Part shown: in pieces, positions 25,950 through 35,047 of the stretch | Numbering within the stretch: position 1 is the first letter of the stretch | Layout: every line of letters starts with the position of its first letter | Origin: Billgrantia bachuensis | GTDB taxonomy: Bacteria > Pseudomonadota > Gammaproteobacteria > Pseudomonadales > Halomonadaceae | Reading direction: 5' to 3' | DNA length: 64,000 nucleotides | Assembly (NCBI RefSeq): GCF_011742165.1 | Contig: NZ_JAAQTO010000018.1 | Coordinates: forward strand, 62,001-126,000 | Notes under the pieces: generated by a model | Databases searched by the model: none | The model's input: only the letters and a program-made list of their open reading frames with translations | Told to the model about the DNA's origin: nothing | Translations under genes and position numbers: made by a program

Positions 25950-27346
25950 TAGCGACCGCCCTCCTCGATAGCACGTTCGACGAGGGAGCGGGCCTCCTCC
26001 TCCAATTCGACGGCTCGCGCTCTGTTCTCCCAAGCTTTTTCTGCTATGGCGCTAATCTGATGTCGCTTCTTCGCGTCAGGCCAATAGATTTGAATCCTTC
26101 TAGCACCGTCTTCCTGAAGCACAGGAATTGACGTTCCCGAAGAATTTTTGAGCAAGAATCGAAGTCCGAAACCAGTCGCCAGATAGGTGAACACGTATCC
26201 AGCGTCTTTCAAATCATGTGGCGTGATTCGAATTTGATGCTCCGAGACCGCTTTTCCAATCAGATTGCGGTTTGCGAGTGTCGGCCGGCCAAAGATTCCA
26301 TATCTTTGCCCTACGCACTGAAAAAGAACTTGGCCTTGCTTGACGATGAACTTGTCTATGTGCTTTGTCTTGGCAGAAATTCTGTCTTCGCTCTTCTGGC
26401 CCATCGTCATCACATCGGCGCCGCCAAGAAACTCGTAGCCACCTTCCTGAACATGAACTCTTTTGAAAATCGGGGGGCGCAGTGCCGCCGCGACATCTGC
26501 TATGTCAATCAGTGGAACGTTGGCTTTCTTCTCGGCTTCACCTACAAACCCAATGTGGTGAAAAGCATCTAAACGATTTGCGAAGCCACTGACTGTTCTT
26601 GCCTCGATGCTGAATGCCTGTGGCTTATTGTGCTCCCAAGCGATCGTGCCTCCTGCAATTTCCTCTTCTAAAGTCTTAACCTGCTCGGCAATTAGCTGGC
26701 TTGCCTCTGTCCTCAAGTCTGCCGCTTGTTGAATTAGTTCATGAGCTTCGTCTTCCACTGCGCCCAAGCGCGGGACAGGTAAATCAGCAATATGATGAGG
26801 TTCTAGGTGCGTAATTATCGAGCCATAGGTGCCTGAGGTTACGATGGGCAAGCCGAATTTAGTGCCAAGGTAGGCGTATATGTAGCCTGGCTTGACCTTG
26901 CTCTCGTCCGGGATGACTCTCAAAACATCCTCTGTACATGCCATTCCATTCATATCGGCACGTGAATAAGCCATTCGCCCAATTGATCCGGACCGTGTAA
27001 TGAGTGTCCAGCGATCCTTGATCAGGAGCTGACTGTTCTGACGCGCAACCGATTTTGCAATATGACTGATGGTGCTGAGGTCAGCCTGAAGAATGTCTGT
27101 GCTCGATAGAAAAGGATATCCATGTTGATAATCGTCCACCCAGAGGCGGGTGATACGCCCTGCGTTTATGATCCCAGACATGCCACCCTTGGTTAGGTTT
27201 TGCAGATGGTCTTTTCTTGCTGGTAGCTGGCTCAGGATTTCTCTTGCCTCCATTGCGCCCGACATATATGGACCGCAATCGAGTCGATGCCCCTGTTTTT
27301 CAATCCAGCTACTTGGCACGGCTTTTATTTGGAACTGTCGGCTCAT
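25949..27346 (-). CDS. mad5: Type I restriction-like specificity subunit (MAD5-like)
   Basis: 465 residues with the two-repeat layout of HsdS: a target-recognition domain in each half, each followed by a helical spacer (ADLRTEASQLIAEQVKTLEE near residue 210 and the C-terminal AWENRARAVELEEEARSLVE). Repeated motifs such as YIYAYLGTKFGLPIV and YVFTYLATGFGLRFLL, and LEPHHIADLPVPRLG, are typical S-subunit features. It would choose the DNA sequence methylated by the adjacent methyltransferases. Stop overlaps the kinase start, and its own ATG overlaps the preceding methyltransferase stop. No hsdR accompanies it. Confidence 0.85.
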   Translation of the reverse strand: MSRQFQIKAVPSSWIEKQGHRLDCGPYMSGAMEAREILSQLPARKDHLQNLTKGGMSGIINAGRITRLWVDDYQHGYPFLSSTDILQADLSTISHIAKSVARQNSQLLIKDRWTLITRSGSIGRMAYSRADMNGMACTEDVLRVIPDESKVKPGYIYAYLGTKFGLPIVTSGTYGSIITHLEPHHIADLPVPRLGAVEDEAHELIQQAADLRTEASQLIAEQVKTLEEEIAGGTIAWEHNKPQAFSIEARTVSGFANRLDAFHHIGFVGEAEKKANVPLIDIADVAAALRPPIFKRVHVQEGGYEFLGGADVMTMGQKSEDRISAKTKHIDKFIVKQGQVLFQCVGQRYGIFGRPTLANRNLIGKAVSEHQIRITPHDLKDAGYVFTYLATGFGLRFLLKNSSGTSIPVLQEDGARRIQIYWPDAKKRHQISAIAEKAWENRARAVELEEEARSLVERAIEEGGR

Positions 27347-29361
27347 AACGGCACCTCGCCGGTTGCGCGGAATTCCTTGTATTTCTCTGCCACCAGCGGC
27401 AGCTCGTCATGAATGCGGCAGTTTCGGCGCATGGTCTGGCGAATTTCCACTTCGCCGCCTTCACGAACCCGCTCGATCACTTCCTCATTGAAAACCAGTT
27501 CCTCACCATCGGGGGCTCGCTGGAACAGGAGAGTGCCCCGGGCGTCGACACCGGCCCGATCCACCACGGCCATGAAGACCTTGTATTCCGGGTGTTCGGT
27601 ATTGATCAGCTCTTCCTGGCTACGGCGGCGCAGCACCAGCAGGCTGGGCAAGGCGGGCGTTAGGCCATACTCCTTGACGGTGACCTTGAAAGGCTCCACC
27701 GGCAGGTCAACCGAGGCCATGACCTCGCAGTGGCGCAGAATCCACCAGCGCACGTACTCATCGCCGGGATTGCCCAGCAAGCCATCAGGCAGCAGGATAC
27801 CCACTCGGCCGGTGCCGGGCTTCACCCATTGCAGGGCGCGTTCGATGAACAGCACCTCGGGCGGCACGCCGCCAGTGCTCAGGTTGCCGGTGTTGCGGAA
27901 TCCATGTTCTTCGTCGCGCTCCCAGTTGTTGCCCAGGTCATAGCACTCCAGAATGGAGGTGTCGCTCACCGTGTCTTGGGTCGAGAACCAGGGGTTGAGC
28001 AGAACGATATCCATGCTGCCCAGCGGTATGGCCGGGCGGGCGGCTTCGATGCCATCCAGATCGCCATCCGGGAAGGTGCGGGCGTCGATGCGGAACACGC
28101 GGCCAGGATTGCCGGTGGTGAACAGCAGATTCATGCGGCTGGCCACGGCCAGGAAGGGATCGATGTCGCAGCCCAGGGCATTGCTGGCCGCCCAGGCGGC
28201 GGTTTCGTTTTGCGACTGGCGGATCTGTTCGTTGGTGGCTTCTTCAGGCGTAGTGCCCATGGCGGCCAGTTTTTTCATGAAGATGTGTGCGGCGGTCATG
28301 GCCAGGAAGGTGCCGGTGCCGCTGGAGCAGTCCATGATGCGTTCGCCGGGTTGCGGGTCGAGCATCTCCACCGCCATTTCGGCCACGTTGAGCGGCGTGG
28401 GGTAGCGGCCCTCACGGCCGTCCATCACGCTGCGGGCAACCGCACGGAAGGCCCCGGTACGGTAACGGGGCTGCGTTTCGCTTAAGTTATAGCGGGCCAG
28501 CTCCATGACCACGCGGGCGGTCTCGTGGGGTTCCAACGTCAGATCCCAACCACGGGTCAGCAGGTTCGGTTGCCAGGCCTTGGCGGCGGCAATGGATTCG
28601 CTGATGCGCTGGGCAATGGCCTGTTGGCCTGCGTCGGTGAAAGGCTCGTCGCCCCTGATCCAGAATCTGCGCTCGCCGTTGGGCAGGGTCTCATCGTGGA
28701 TCTTGGCCAGCATCAGCACGGCCAACTGCTTGAAGGAATCCTTGTGGTCGAGCCCCAGGTTGCGGTTCAGATACTGGCGGCAGCGCAACAGGGCGTCTTC
28801 CAGGTCTTCCGCCTCGGCGCTGACCTGAATGACACCGCCGGTGCGGTCGAGATCGGTGGTGCGTTCGCCCGGAACCGGCCAGACGCCCAGGGGCTTGGCT
28901 CGGACCTCGAAGCGTGTGCGCTCGACCTGGAACAGGAACTCCTCCTGGCCGTTGGCCCACATGCCCAGTGTCGCGCCAGGGATCAGCTCCAGCAGCTCCT
29001 TGAGCTCGCGCAGGTCGGCGTCGGCCTCGGCAATAGAGCGGAGCTTGTCGCGCATTTTCTGATTCTTGCAGACGATGATCCGCTGCAGGTTGTCGTTGTT
29101 GTGCTCAGCATCGGGGTGGAAAATCGCTATGTCGATGCGCTTGCGCCCCTGGCCGGGGATCTGGGGGTTGTAGTTGACCTCCAGGTCGTTCCGATCAAAG
29201 CCGTAGCTCTCGATGAGCTGGCGCAAAACCTTCTGCACCAGCAGCTTCTTGGCCGAGGCGCTTTCCTTGTTGCCGGTCAGGATGTCAATGAAAAAGTTAT
29301 CCAGGCCGCTCTCTTCGGCAGCATCCTGCGGGAGTACAATGATGTCGTCTAGACCGGTCAT
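27343..29361 (-). CDS. HsdM-like paralogue with altered catalytic motifs, probably non-catalytic
   Basis: 672 residues, clearly a paralogue of the next upstream gene: same N-terminal nuclease-like domain (LEVNY then GRKRIDIAIF), same central fold, and the shared stretches GFRNTG, KPGTGRVGILLPDGLLGNP and EYVRWWIL. Motif I reads IMDCSSGTGTF where the partner has LLDPACGTGGF (both near residue 340). Motif IV reads NPWF instead of NPPF (near 455). N6-adenine methyltransferases need (D/N)PP(Y/F/W), so catalysis is doubtful. The frame is intact and translationally coupled on both sides, so it is kept for a purpose, perhaps as an inactive partner in an M/M'/S complex. This gene takes the place where I would expect MAD3/MAD4. 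Confidence 0.75.
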   Translation of the reverse strand: MTGLDDIIVLPQDAAEESGLDNFFIDILTGNKESASAKKLLVQKVLRQLIESYGFDRNDLEVNYNPQIPGQGRKRIDIAIFHPDAEHNNDNLQRIIVCKNQKMRDKLRSIAEADADLRELKELLELIPGATLGMWANGQEEFLFQVERTRFEVRAKPLGVWPVPGERTTDLDRTGGVIQVSAEAEDLEDALLRCRQYLNRNLGLDHKDSFKQLAVLMLAKIHDETLPNGERRFWIRGDEPFTDAGQQAIAQRISESIAAAKAWQPNLLTRGWDLTLEPHETARVVMELARYNLSETQPRYRTGAFRAVARSVMDGREGRYPTPLNVAEMAVEMLDPQPGERIMDCSSGTGTFLAMTAAHIFMKKLAAMGTTPEEATNEQIRQSQNETAAWAASNALGCDIDPFLAVASRMNLLFTTGNPGRVFRIDARTFPDGDLDGIEAARPAIPLGSMDIVLLNPWFSTQDTVSDTSILECYDLGNNWERDEEHGFRNTGNLSTGGVPPEVLFIERALQWVKPGTGRVGILLPDGLLGNPGDEYVRWWILRHCEVMASVDLPVEPFKVTVKEYGLTPALPSLLVLRRRSQEELINTEHPEYKVFMAVVDRAGVDARGTLLFQRAPDGEELVFNEEVIERVREGGEVEIRQTMRRNCRIHDELPLVAEKYKEFRATGEVPL

Positions 29362-31364
29362 CCGTTCTGCTCCCTGAGAAATTCGCGGTACTTCTCAGCG
29401 ATGACCGGCAGATCGTTGTCCTCGATCTTTTCACTGCGGGTCAGAACCCGTTCCACGAAGCGTCCGCCGATACGGATGCGTTCGATATGTTTCTTGGGCT
29501 CGACAATCTCTTCGCCGTCCGGGGTGCGTTTATAGAGCTTGTTGCCGCGGCGGTCGAAACCAACTTTATCGGCCACAGCCATGAAGACTGGGTATTCCTC
29601 GCCCCCGCCCAGCGCCTCACGATGCTTCTCTTGATTATCCTTGCGGCGCAGGAACAACAGGCTGGTAAGGATGTTGACATTGGCCTCGGCGATGAAAGCT
29701 TCCACCGGCAGATCGACGGAGGCAAGCACCTGGGTTTCACGCATGATCCACCAGCGAATATATTCCGCCGCCGGGTTGCCAAGAATGCCATCCGGAAGAA
29801 CGATCCCCATGCGACCGGTTCCCGGTTTCAGCCATTTTATGCAGCGCTCGATGAATAGAATTTCAGGTGCAACACTGCCCTTGAGGACGCCGGTGTTACG
29901 GAAACCACCTTCGCCGTCCGGTTCCCAATTATGAGCCAGCTCGTACTGCTCCAGAATGTGCTTGTCGGTAATCGGGATGTCGGAGCCGAAGGGGGGATTG
30001 GTGGCAATGATATCCACCGAACCCAACGGGATCTCCTTCTTCGCAGCAGGCAAATCATCCAGGTACCCCAGCGGAAACTCCAGGGAGTTGATGTTGTATA
30101 TATGACCCCGGCCGTCACCCGCTAGCACCATGTTCATCTGAGCGGCGCGGATAAGGAAGGGATCGAAGTCCGTTCCGAAGACGTTGGCAGCAGCATACTC
30201 TTTCAACCGCTCATGGACATTCAAGAATTCAGTAGTGCTTTCGTTCCCAGCCTGGGTATCCTGGTCGTCGCGAAATTTCTTCAGCATGTGCCCTAGCGAG
30301 GCGACCAGGAAGCCACCTGTCCCACAAGCCGGATCTAAAAGGCTCTCGTTCTCTTTGGGGTCGAGCATTTCAATGACGAGCTTCACGACGCCCCGGGGAG
30401 TGAAATACTGACCACGGTCGCCGCGGAGGTTGACGCCCACCAGTTCCTGATAGGCAACACCCTTGGCATCGACATCCGTGCGGGTGAAATCGTACTTGGC
30501 CAACTCAGAAACGATAAAAGCCAGCGCCCGGTTGGAGAGGGTGATCTCTTCGTTGCCTCGAAATATGTTCTTGTAATGCTTCTTAACCTCAGTGAACAGC
30601 GCCTCGATACGAATACGGATATCCTTGCGGCCTTGCTCCTCGAACTGCTCCTTGGGGCCAGCCCAGAATCGACGCTGCCAGGCCTGTCGCTGCTTGGCAC
30701 GCAGGTTCTCATCGTGCATCTTGCAGAAAATCAGATAGAGGAACTGCCAGAAGGCGGCGTCCTTGGGCATCCCCTCGTTTCCGTGGATGAAGTTGTGGCA
30801 ACGCCGAAAGGTAATCTTGAGCATCTCTTTGTCGGCGATGCGGGTGTGGGCATCGGAGACAACATCTTTAGTGCCAACTGACTCTTCCGCCATTGGCCAA
30901 TCGCCAACAGGATTGCACTTCGTCTCAAAGCGACTCTGTTGCTTCTCTAAGAAAAAGAACTCGAAGCCGTTGGTCCAGAGGCCATACTGAACAGTCTCCA
31001 TTTCAAGCATGATAGCCTCGATCTCTTCAAGGTCTTTTTTTGCTTGCTCAAAATCTCGAATCCTGGCCGCATTTTTACCCAAGACAGGTTCAGGTCGGCA
31101 TACAACTGCTCGGCGCAGATTTTCTGGAATATGTTCTTTTTCATGGCCAAATATGGCTATATCTATTTTTTTTCTCCCCTTGGATTTGTAACCAATTTCC
31201 ATATCTTCTGGAGAAAAGCCATACTCATGAATCAAAGCACGGGCGATTCGCTGGCGTACCAGCTCTTTCTTTGTCTCTTTTATTTTCCTTCCTGTGACAT
31301 AGTCAAGCGTATACCCTGCTGGTATCGCGCTTTCGCCAACCTCATTGCTCATCATCCTGTTCAT
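29358..31364 (-). CDS. mad2: Type I-like N6-adenine DNA methyltransferase (MAD2-like)
   Basis: 668 residues. SAM-binding motif I LLDPACGTGGFLVASLGHM near residue 340 and catalytic NPPF (ATNPPFGSD) near 454 are intact. The VGVNLRGDRGQYFTPRGVVK block ahead of motif I is typical of HsdM. The N-terminal 150 residues form an HsdR-N-like domain (DMEIGYKSKGRKKIDIAIF), but the expected ExK is VCR, so it is probably not a nuclease. First gene of the minus-strand operon, with GGAG 6 bp before the ATG at 31364 (other ATGs at 31355 and 31352). Should methylate adenine at the site set by the specificity subunit, marking self DNA. Confidence 0.85.
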   Translation of the reverse strand: MNRMMSNEVGESAIPAGYTLDYVTGRKIKETKKELVRQRIARALIHEYGFSPEDMEIGYKSKGRKKIDIAIFGHEKEHIPENLRRAVVCRPEPVLGKNAARIRDFEQAKKDLEEIEAIMLEMETVQYGLWTNGFEFFFLEKQQSRFETKCNPVGDWPMAEESVGTKDVVSDAHTRIADKEMLKITFRRCHNFIHGNEGMPKDAAFWQFLYLIFCKMHDENLRAKQRQAWQRRFWAGPKEQFEEQGRKDIRIRIEALFTEVKKHYKNIFRGNEEITLSNRALAFIVSELAKYDFTRTDVDAKGVAYQELVGVNLRGDRGQYFTPRGVVKLVIEMLDPKENESLLDPACGTGGFLVASLGHMLKKFRDDQDTQAGNESTTEFLNVHERLKEYAAANVFGTDFDPFLIRAAQMNMVLAGDGRGHIYNINSLEFPLGYLDDLPAAKKEIPLGSVDIIATNPPFGSDIPITDKHILEQYELAHNWEPDGEGGFRNTGVLKGSVAPEILFIERCIKWLKPGTGRMGIVLPDGILGNPAAEYIRWWIMRETQVLASVDLPVEAFIAEANVNILTSLLFLRRKDNQEKHREALGGGEEYPVFMAVADKVGFDRRGNKLYKRTPDGEEIVEPKKHIERIRIGGRFVERVLTRSEKIEDNDLPVIAEKYREFLREQNG

Positions 31365-31449
31365 CAGTAGCTCCGCCGCACATCCAGGGCTTCAAAATCA
31401 ATCAACCCTCAATGGTACCGCAAGGGTCGCCAAACGGCTATATTTTTTC

Positions 31450-31487
31450 GTGTTGCATAACACTAAACGCTGTGCTAAGATTTTTCA
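31450..31487 (+). promoter_or_regulatory. Promoter and candidate operator of the XRE regulator, leaderless start
   Basis: -35 TTGCAT (31453-31458), 17 bp spacer, -10 TAAGAT (31476-31481). The expected start point falls on the ATG at 31488, so the message would be leaderless. GTGTT-GCAT-AACAC (31450-31463) overlaps the -35 box and is a likely autoregulatory operator; it could also control the divergent defence operon. Confidence 0.6.
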
Positions 31488-31832
31488 ATGAGAAAATTTT
31501 GCGACACTGTGCGAGAGCTTCGCCAAGCACAGAATCTTAGCCTAAGAGAGACGGCTTCTATGTCCGGTATTTCCCCGGCATATTTAAGCCGGATAGAGCG
31601 TGGAAAAGAGCCACCTCCTAGCCCAGCGGTGATTAAGAGTATCGCCAAGGTGCTGGCTGCTGATCCGGATGTATTATTCCGCCTCTCCGAGTCCACGGAT
31701 CCAGAAATATCCCATTATCTAGTCAACAATCCCTGTGCGGTTCGCTTGCTCCGCCTTATTAGCGATCAAAATTTCACCGACCAAGAAATTGGTAAAATTT
31801 TAAATTTCGCAGAGAAACTAAAGAAAAACTGA
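31488..31832 (+). CDS. mad1: XRE-family HTH regulator (MAD1-like)
   Basis: 114 residues. N-terminal XRE/Cro helix-turn-helix: LRETASMSGISPAYLSRIER at residues 19-38, followed by the usual GKEPPPSPAVIKSIAKVL. The C-terminal half is a short helical dimerisation-like tail. It is encoded on the opposite strand to the methyltransferase operon and starts 123 bp from it, the classical position of an operon repressor. It is convergent with the helicase gene of the next module (77 bp apart). The first gene in the methylation-associated defence system is likewise an HTH protein. Probably represses its own and the mad-like promoter. Confidence 0.85.
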   Translation: MRKFCDTVRELRQAQNLSLRETASMSGISPAYLSRIERGKEPPPSPAVIKSIAKVLAADPDVLFRLSESTDPEISHYLVNNPCAVRLLRLISDQNFTDQEIGKILNFAEKLKKN

Positions 31833-31909
31833 GTTATGCAACTGTCTCCAAGCCTGCTTTTGGGCAGTAGTGAAACCTCTTATCCCTCCAATACTCTCTT
31901 CCCTGATAG

Positions 31910-34900
31910 TCATGTTTTCAATCTCGGCTCAAGTCGGATTTGCAGATTTTCTAGGGCATCATGTGCAATATTGGAGTCCATGAGCTGCTGTAGATACTCG
32001 AGGAGGTCATCCTGCCGGGGTTGACCAAATGCAAGCCGGTAGACAGTCAGGCTGCGCTTGAGCCAGCCCAGCCGAGTAACCTCACGGCTGAAGGGAAGCA
32101 TTGGTACGCGCCGCTCGACTTTCACCGGACCTTCGTAGATCCAGTAAGGTACCAGGTCAGTTTCTATATCTGATTCCGCTCGCGCGTGGTCGAACATAAC
32201 CGCCCAAGGATCGAATGAAACGCGCCTGCTCCCCCGAATTGTATCCCCCTTCCGCTGGGCAAGATTCAGACGAACAGCGTGGCCCTTAAAGCGGTGGACC
32301 CGTCCCTCACGCTGCTCCAGGTCCACCGGATTGCCCGGGAGATTCCAGTGGTAGACACGATAGCAGTAGGGATGGAAATCTAGGCCTTCCTGGCCGACTG
32401 AGGTCGTGGCCAGCACAAAGGGCCGAAACGGGGAGTTGAAGGCTTCGCGCACGCCTCCGACCCGAGCAACCGCCCCTTCCTCGTCGCGGTAGTCGGCTAG
32501 GCGCATCGCAAAGCGTCCGCGCATTTGGAACTTGTCGATCTTGAAGCCCTCTGCTGTGCGCTGCAGGTCGTCTACATCAATCTGCGAAGGCCGAATGGAC
32601 AGTGCTCTGACCATCGCATTCGCTACACCTTTAGCCCGCTCGGTTGACGGATGTGCACCCAGCCCTTCAGCATCAACGAGATAGTGTGTGTACTCATCCA
32701 GTACCGCCTGTAGGTTGTGCTCAGCGCAGTAGGTGAGCACCCGGTGCCAATAGCGATCGTCGGTGCCCCGGCGCAGGAGCGCCACAGCGTCTCGCTGATT
32801 CAGCAGCGTGCGAAAGCCCCAGCCGATCCGCGAGGCCGCCTCCAGCAGAGCCGGATCGTCCCAGTCGAGATCAGGCGCGATCCGATGAAGCGCTCGCAGC
32901 CCACAGATGGCGGGGCTGCCAAGGGCCACGTCCACAAGTAGGTCAACAAGCTCGTCCGATAGTGGTCCGATACTGGCCTGCGCGGATACCGTATCGAGTT
33001 CATCAACGTGCTCACGGAATGCGTCCTCGGCAGCCAATGCTGACAAACCCGTTGCACTGATCAGCCATGTCGTAGCGTGCGATCCTTTTAGTCGATCTAA
33101 CAGGGCCGGCACCGCCCAGTTGATTTCGCGCCCTTCGTGATCCGTCGGCGCCGTTGTCTGGTGCGGTGTCAGGGCGCTCCGTACTTTCTCCGCAAGCCTG
33201 GCTCGCATGGCCTCCAGCGACAGCATCTCCTTGTGCCCTGCAAACAGCACCAGCGGATCAGTGATCCTGGCCAACTCCGGCGCCGGATACAGTAGCATCA
33301 GAGTGCGCAGGCCAGTGAGTCGGCCCTGCTCTTTGCGAAATCGCAATGGCATGCGCCGGTGACGGTCAAAGTAGCGCTGGCTAGCTTCGCCCGCGTTCAT
33401 ACGCCGCTCTGCCTCGTACGTGAGCAAAGCGGCGATGGCATCGGGTACCATCTGCCACTCTGAAAAGACCAGAGCCTTGGTCGGTCTCTCGGCCCGCTTG
33501 AGGCCGTAGTAGGGCAGTGCGGGTGGAATCCACAGATGCTCTTCAAGCCGTTGGTCGAACATGTCGTGCATAAGCGCCCGCATGCGGGCGTTTGCAGGCT
33601 CGAGCCGACGATAAGTGTTGAGCGCTCGGCGGTTTAGCAGCGCAGGCTCCACCTGCTTTATAGCGGCAGTAAGCGCGGCGGATGGGGAGTCGAGCGCTTC
33701 ACGCAGTAAGCGCTTGAGACTGTACTCGCGCATGAAGTTGAGCAGATAAGGCGCCGACTTCCAGTACTCGACGATCTCGGGGGCATCAAGGGCCTGCGCG
33801 ACACCGGACACTACGGCGGCCTGTTTCAGATCGGCCGGGTCTACCAAGACCTCAAGCGCAGGCTCTGTCACCATTGAATCGCGTTGCTGGGTGCTGCTGA
33901 CCCGCTCGGTGCGTGCTATGACCTGGCGAAGCTTCTTCTCGACGCAGCTCCGCCTCTCGACGGCGGTGTCGTAGGATTCGGGCAGCGCATGCAGAGATTG
34001 CCTGAAGGCACGCAATTCTTCGTCCAATTCGGCAGCCAACTGCTCTCCTCGCTTCTGACCGAATAGGAAACCCAGGGTGTCGATAAAATCCTGATAGTGG
34101 TCGCCGTCTTCTGCAGCGTCATCGGCGAGGGTGAGCATTCGGTAGGGTGTGGCAGAGAGGAGCAGAGTTCGAGCTGCGTTTCCCCCCCGGTCAGTGTAGT
34201 CGAACAGCTCTCGCGCCAGCTGAGCGGCATCGCTCTTGCCGTGCAGAAGCTCACGGAACCTCTGAAACTCATCCATGATGATAAGATCGGGCTGTAACGC
34301 GTCGACACAAGCGTGGGAGAGCTTGACGCGCAAACGCGCCACCAGATTGTTGCGTGGCTGAGTCAATTCGGCCGGATAGTGCTTGCGTCGACGCGGGAAT
34401 CGTTCACACATATACTTCAGATCCTCTAAAAGCGCCGGGTCCGCCTGTACCTCGCGGCGGAAGCGGTCGATGATTTGAGGATCGATGCCTGTAAGCGTCA
34501 AGTTTTCCACCTCCCGGTTCCAGCCATTCACGCCCGCAGTGACCTGCAGCAGATTGTGCAGACCGCGCCGACGCGAAACGAGCGGTTCCAGCAGATGGAA
34601 AAGCAGTGCCCGCTCTTGGACCACGCCTGTTGCAGAGCGTAGGTCGAAGGTGGTGCCTGGAGTGAGGCTGATGAAGTTGACCTTATTGGCCTCGAGCCCG
34701 CAGCCGTTACGCATCTGCAGCGGCACCAACGTCATGCGTGTCGGCAGCGCGAGCTCCTGGCGACCGAGGACGTTCAACCGGTTGATGTTCTGCGCCGCGA
34801 TAGCCTGATTAGAGCAGATGTAGAGGATGTCGATCCGCTTCGTTCTGTCCCACAGGTGCTCGATCGCACGGGCTATGACCCCACGCGCGACCATGGTTTT

Positions 34901-35047
34901 GCCCAGGCCCACTTCGTCGGCTACTAGGAATTGCCGTGTTGGGTCAGATGCGCCGTAGAGCCGCTCGAAAACGTAGTTGACGGTCCTCCGTTGGAAGGCT
35001 TTCAGCGGCGCCAGGGCGGGCGCTGCGCAAAAGGGCTCAACTGGCAT
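31910..35047 (-). CDS. SNF2/DEAD-like helicase of a three-gene defence operon
   Basis: 1045 residues from ATG 35047; the open frame extends to 35449 but that part overlaps the PLD gene. The start is coupled to the PLD stop (ATGCCAGTTGA). Superfamily 2 marks: Q-like PLKAFQRRTVNYVFERLYG, Walker A VADEVGLGKTMVARG near residue 45, DEFQ box IMDEFQRF near 255, motif III LLLSATPYRM, and the C-terminal VGQEGLDFHPYCYRV ... LEQREGRVHRFKG helicase motifs near residues 895-935. Expected to translocate on or unwind nucleic acid. With the PLD-like and DUF6361 proteins it forms a self-contained module like Azaca (from memory). Confidence 0.85.
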   Translation of the reverse strand: MPVEPFCAAPALAPLKAFQRRTVNYVFERLYGASDPTRQFLVADEVGLGKTMVARGVIARAIEHLWDRTKRIDILYICSNQAIAAQNINRLNVLGRQELALPTRMTLVPLQMRNGCGLEANKVNFISLTPGTTFDLRSATGVVQERALLFHLLEPLVSRRRGLHNLLQVTAGVNGWNREVENLTLTGIDPQIIDRFRREVQADPALLEDLKYMCERFPRRRKHYPAELTQPRNNLVARLRVKLSHACVDALQPDLIIMDEFQRFRELLHGKSDAAQLARELFDYTDRGGNAARTLLLSATPYRMLTLADDAAEDGDHYQDFIDTLGFLFGQKRGEQLAAELDEELRAFRQSLHALPESYDTAVERRSCVEKKLRQVIARTERVSSTQQRDSMVTEPALEVLVDPADLKQAAVVSGVAQALDAPEIVEYWKSAPYLLNFMREYSLKRLLREALDSPSAALTAAIKQVEPALLNRRALNTYRRLEPANARMRALMHDMFDQRLEEHLWIPPALPYYGLKRAERPTKALVFSEWQMVPDAIAALLTYEAERRMNAGEASQRYFDRHRRMPLRFRKEQGRLTGLRTLMLLYPAPELARITDPLVLFAGHKEMLSLEAMRARLAEKVRSALTPHQTTAPTDHEGREINWAVPALLDRLKGSHATTWLISATGLSALAAEDAFREHVDELDTVSAQASIGPLSDELVDLLVDVALGSPAICGLRALHRIAPDLDWDDPALLEAASRIGWGFRTLLNQRDAVALLRRGTDDRYWHRVLTYCAEHNLQAVLDEYTHYLVDAEGLGAHPSTERAKGVANAMVRALSIRPSQIDVDDLQRTAEGFKIDKFQMRGRFAMRLADYRDEEGAVARVGGVREAFNSPFRPFVLATTSVGQEGLDFHPYCYRVYHWNLPGNPVDLEQREGRVHRFKGHAVRLNLAQRKGDTIRGSRRVSFDPWAVMFDHARAESDIETDLVPYWIYEGPVKVERRVPMLPFSREVTRLGWLKRSLTVYRLAFGQPRQDDLLEYLQQLMDSNIAHDALENLQIRLEPRLKT

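Noticed and set aside
14643..31364. BREX type 2 (Pgl) locus, because of the PglW-like kinase and adenine methyltransferase
   Set aside because: No PglZ phosphatase, no PglY/BrxC-type ATPase and no Lhr helicase in the operon; HsdS-like and giant HerA-like genes are not part of BREX type 2.
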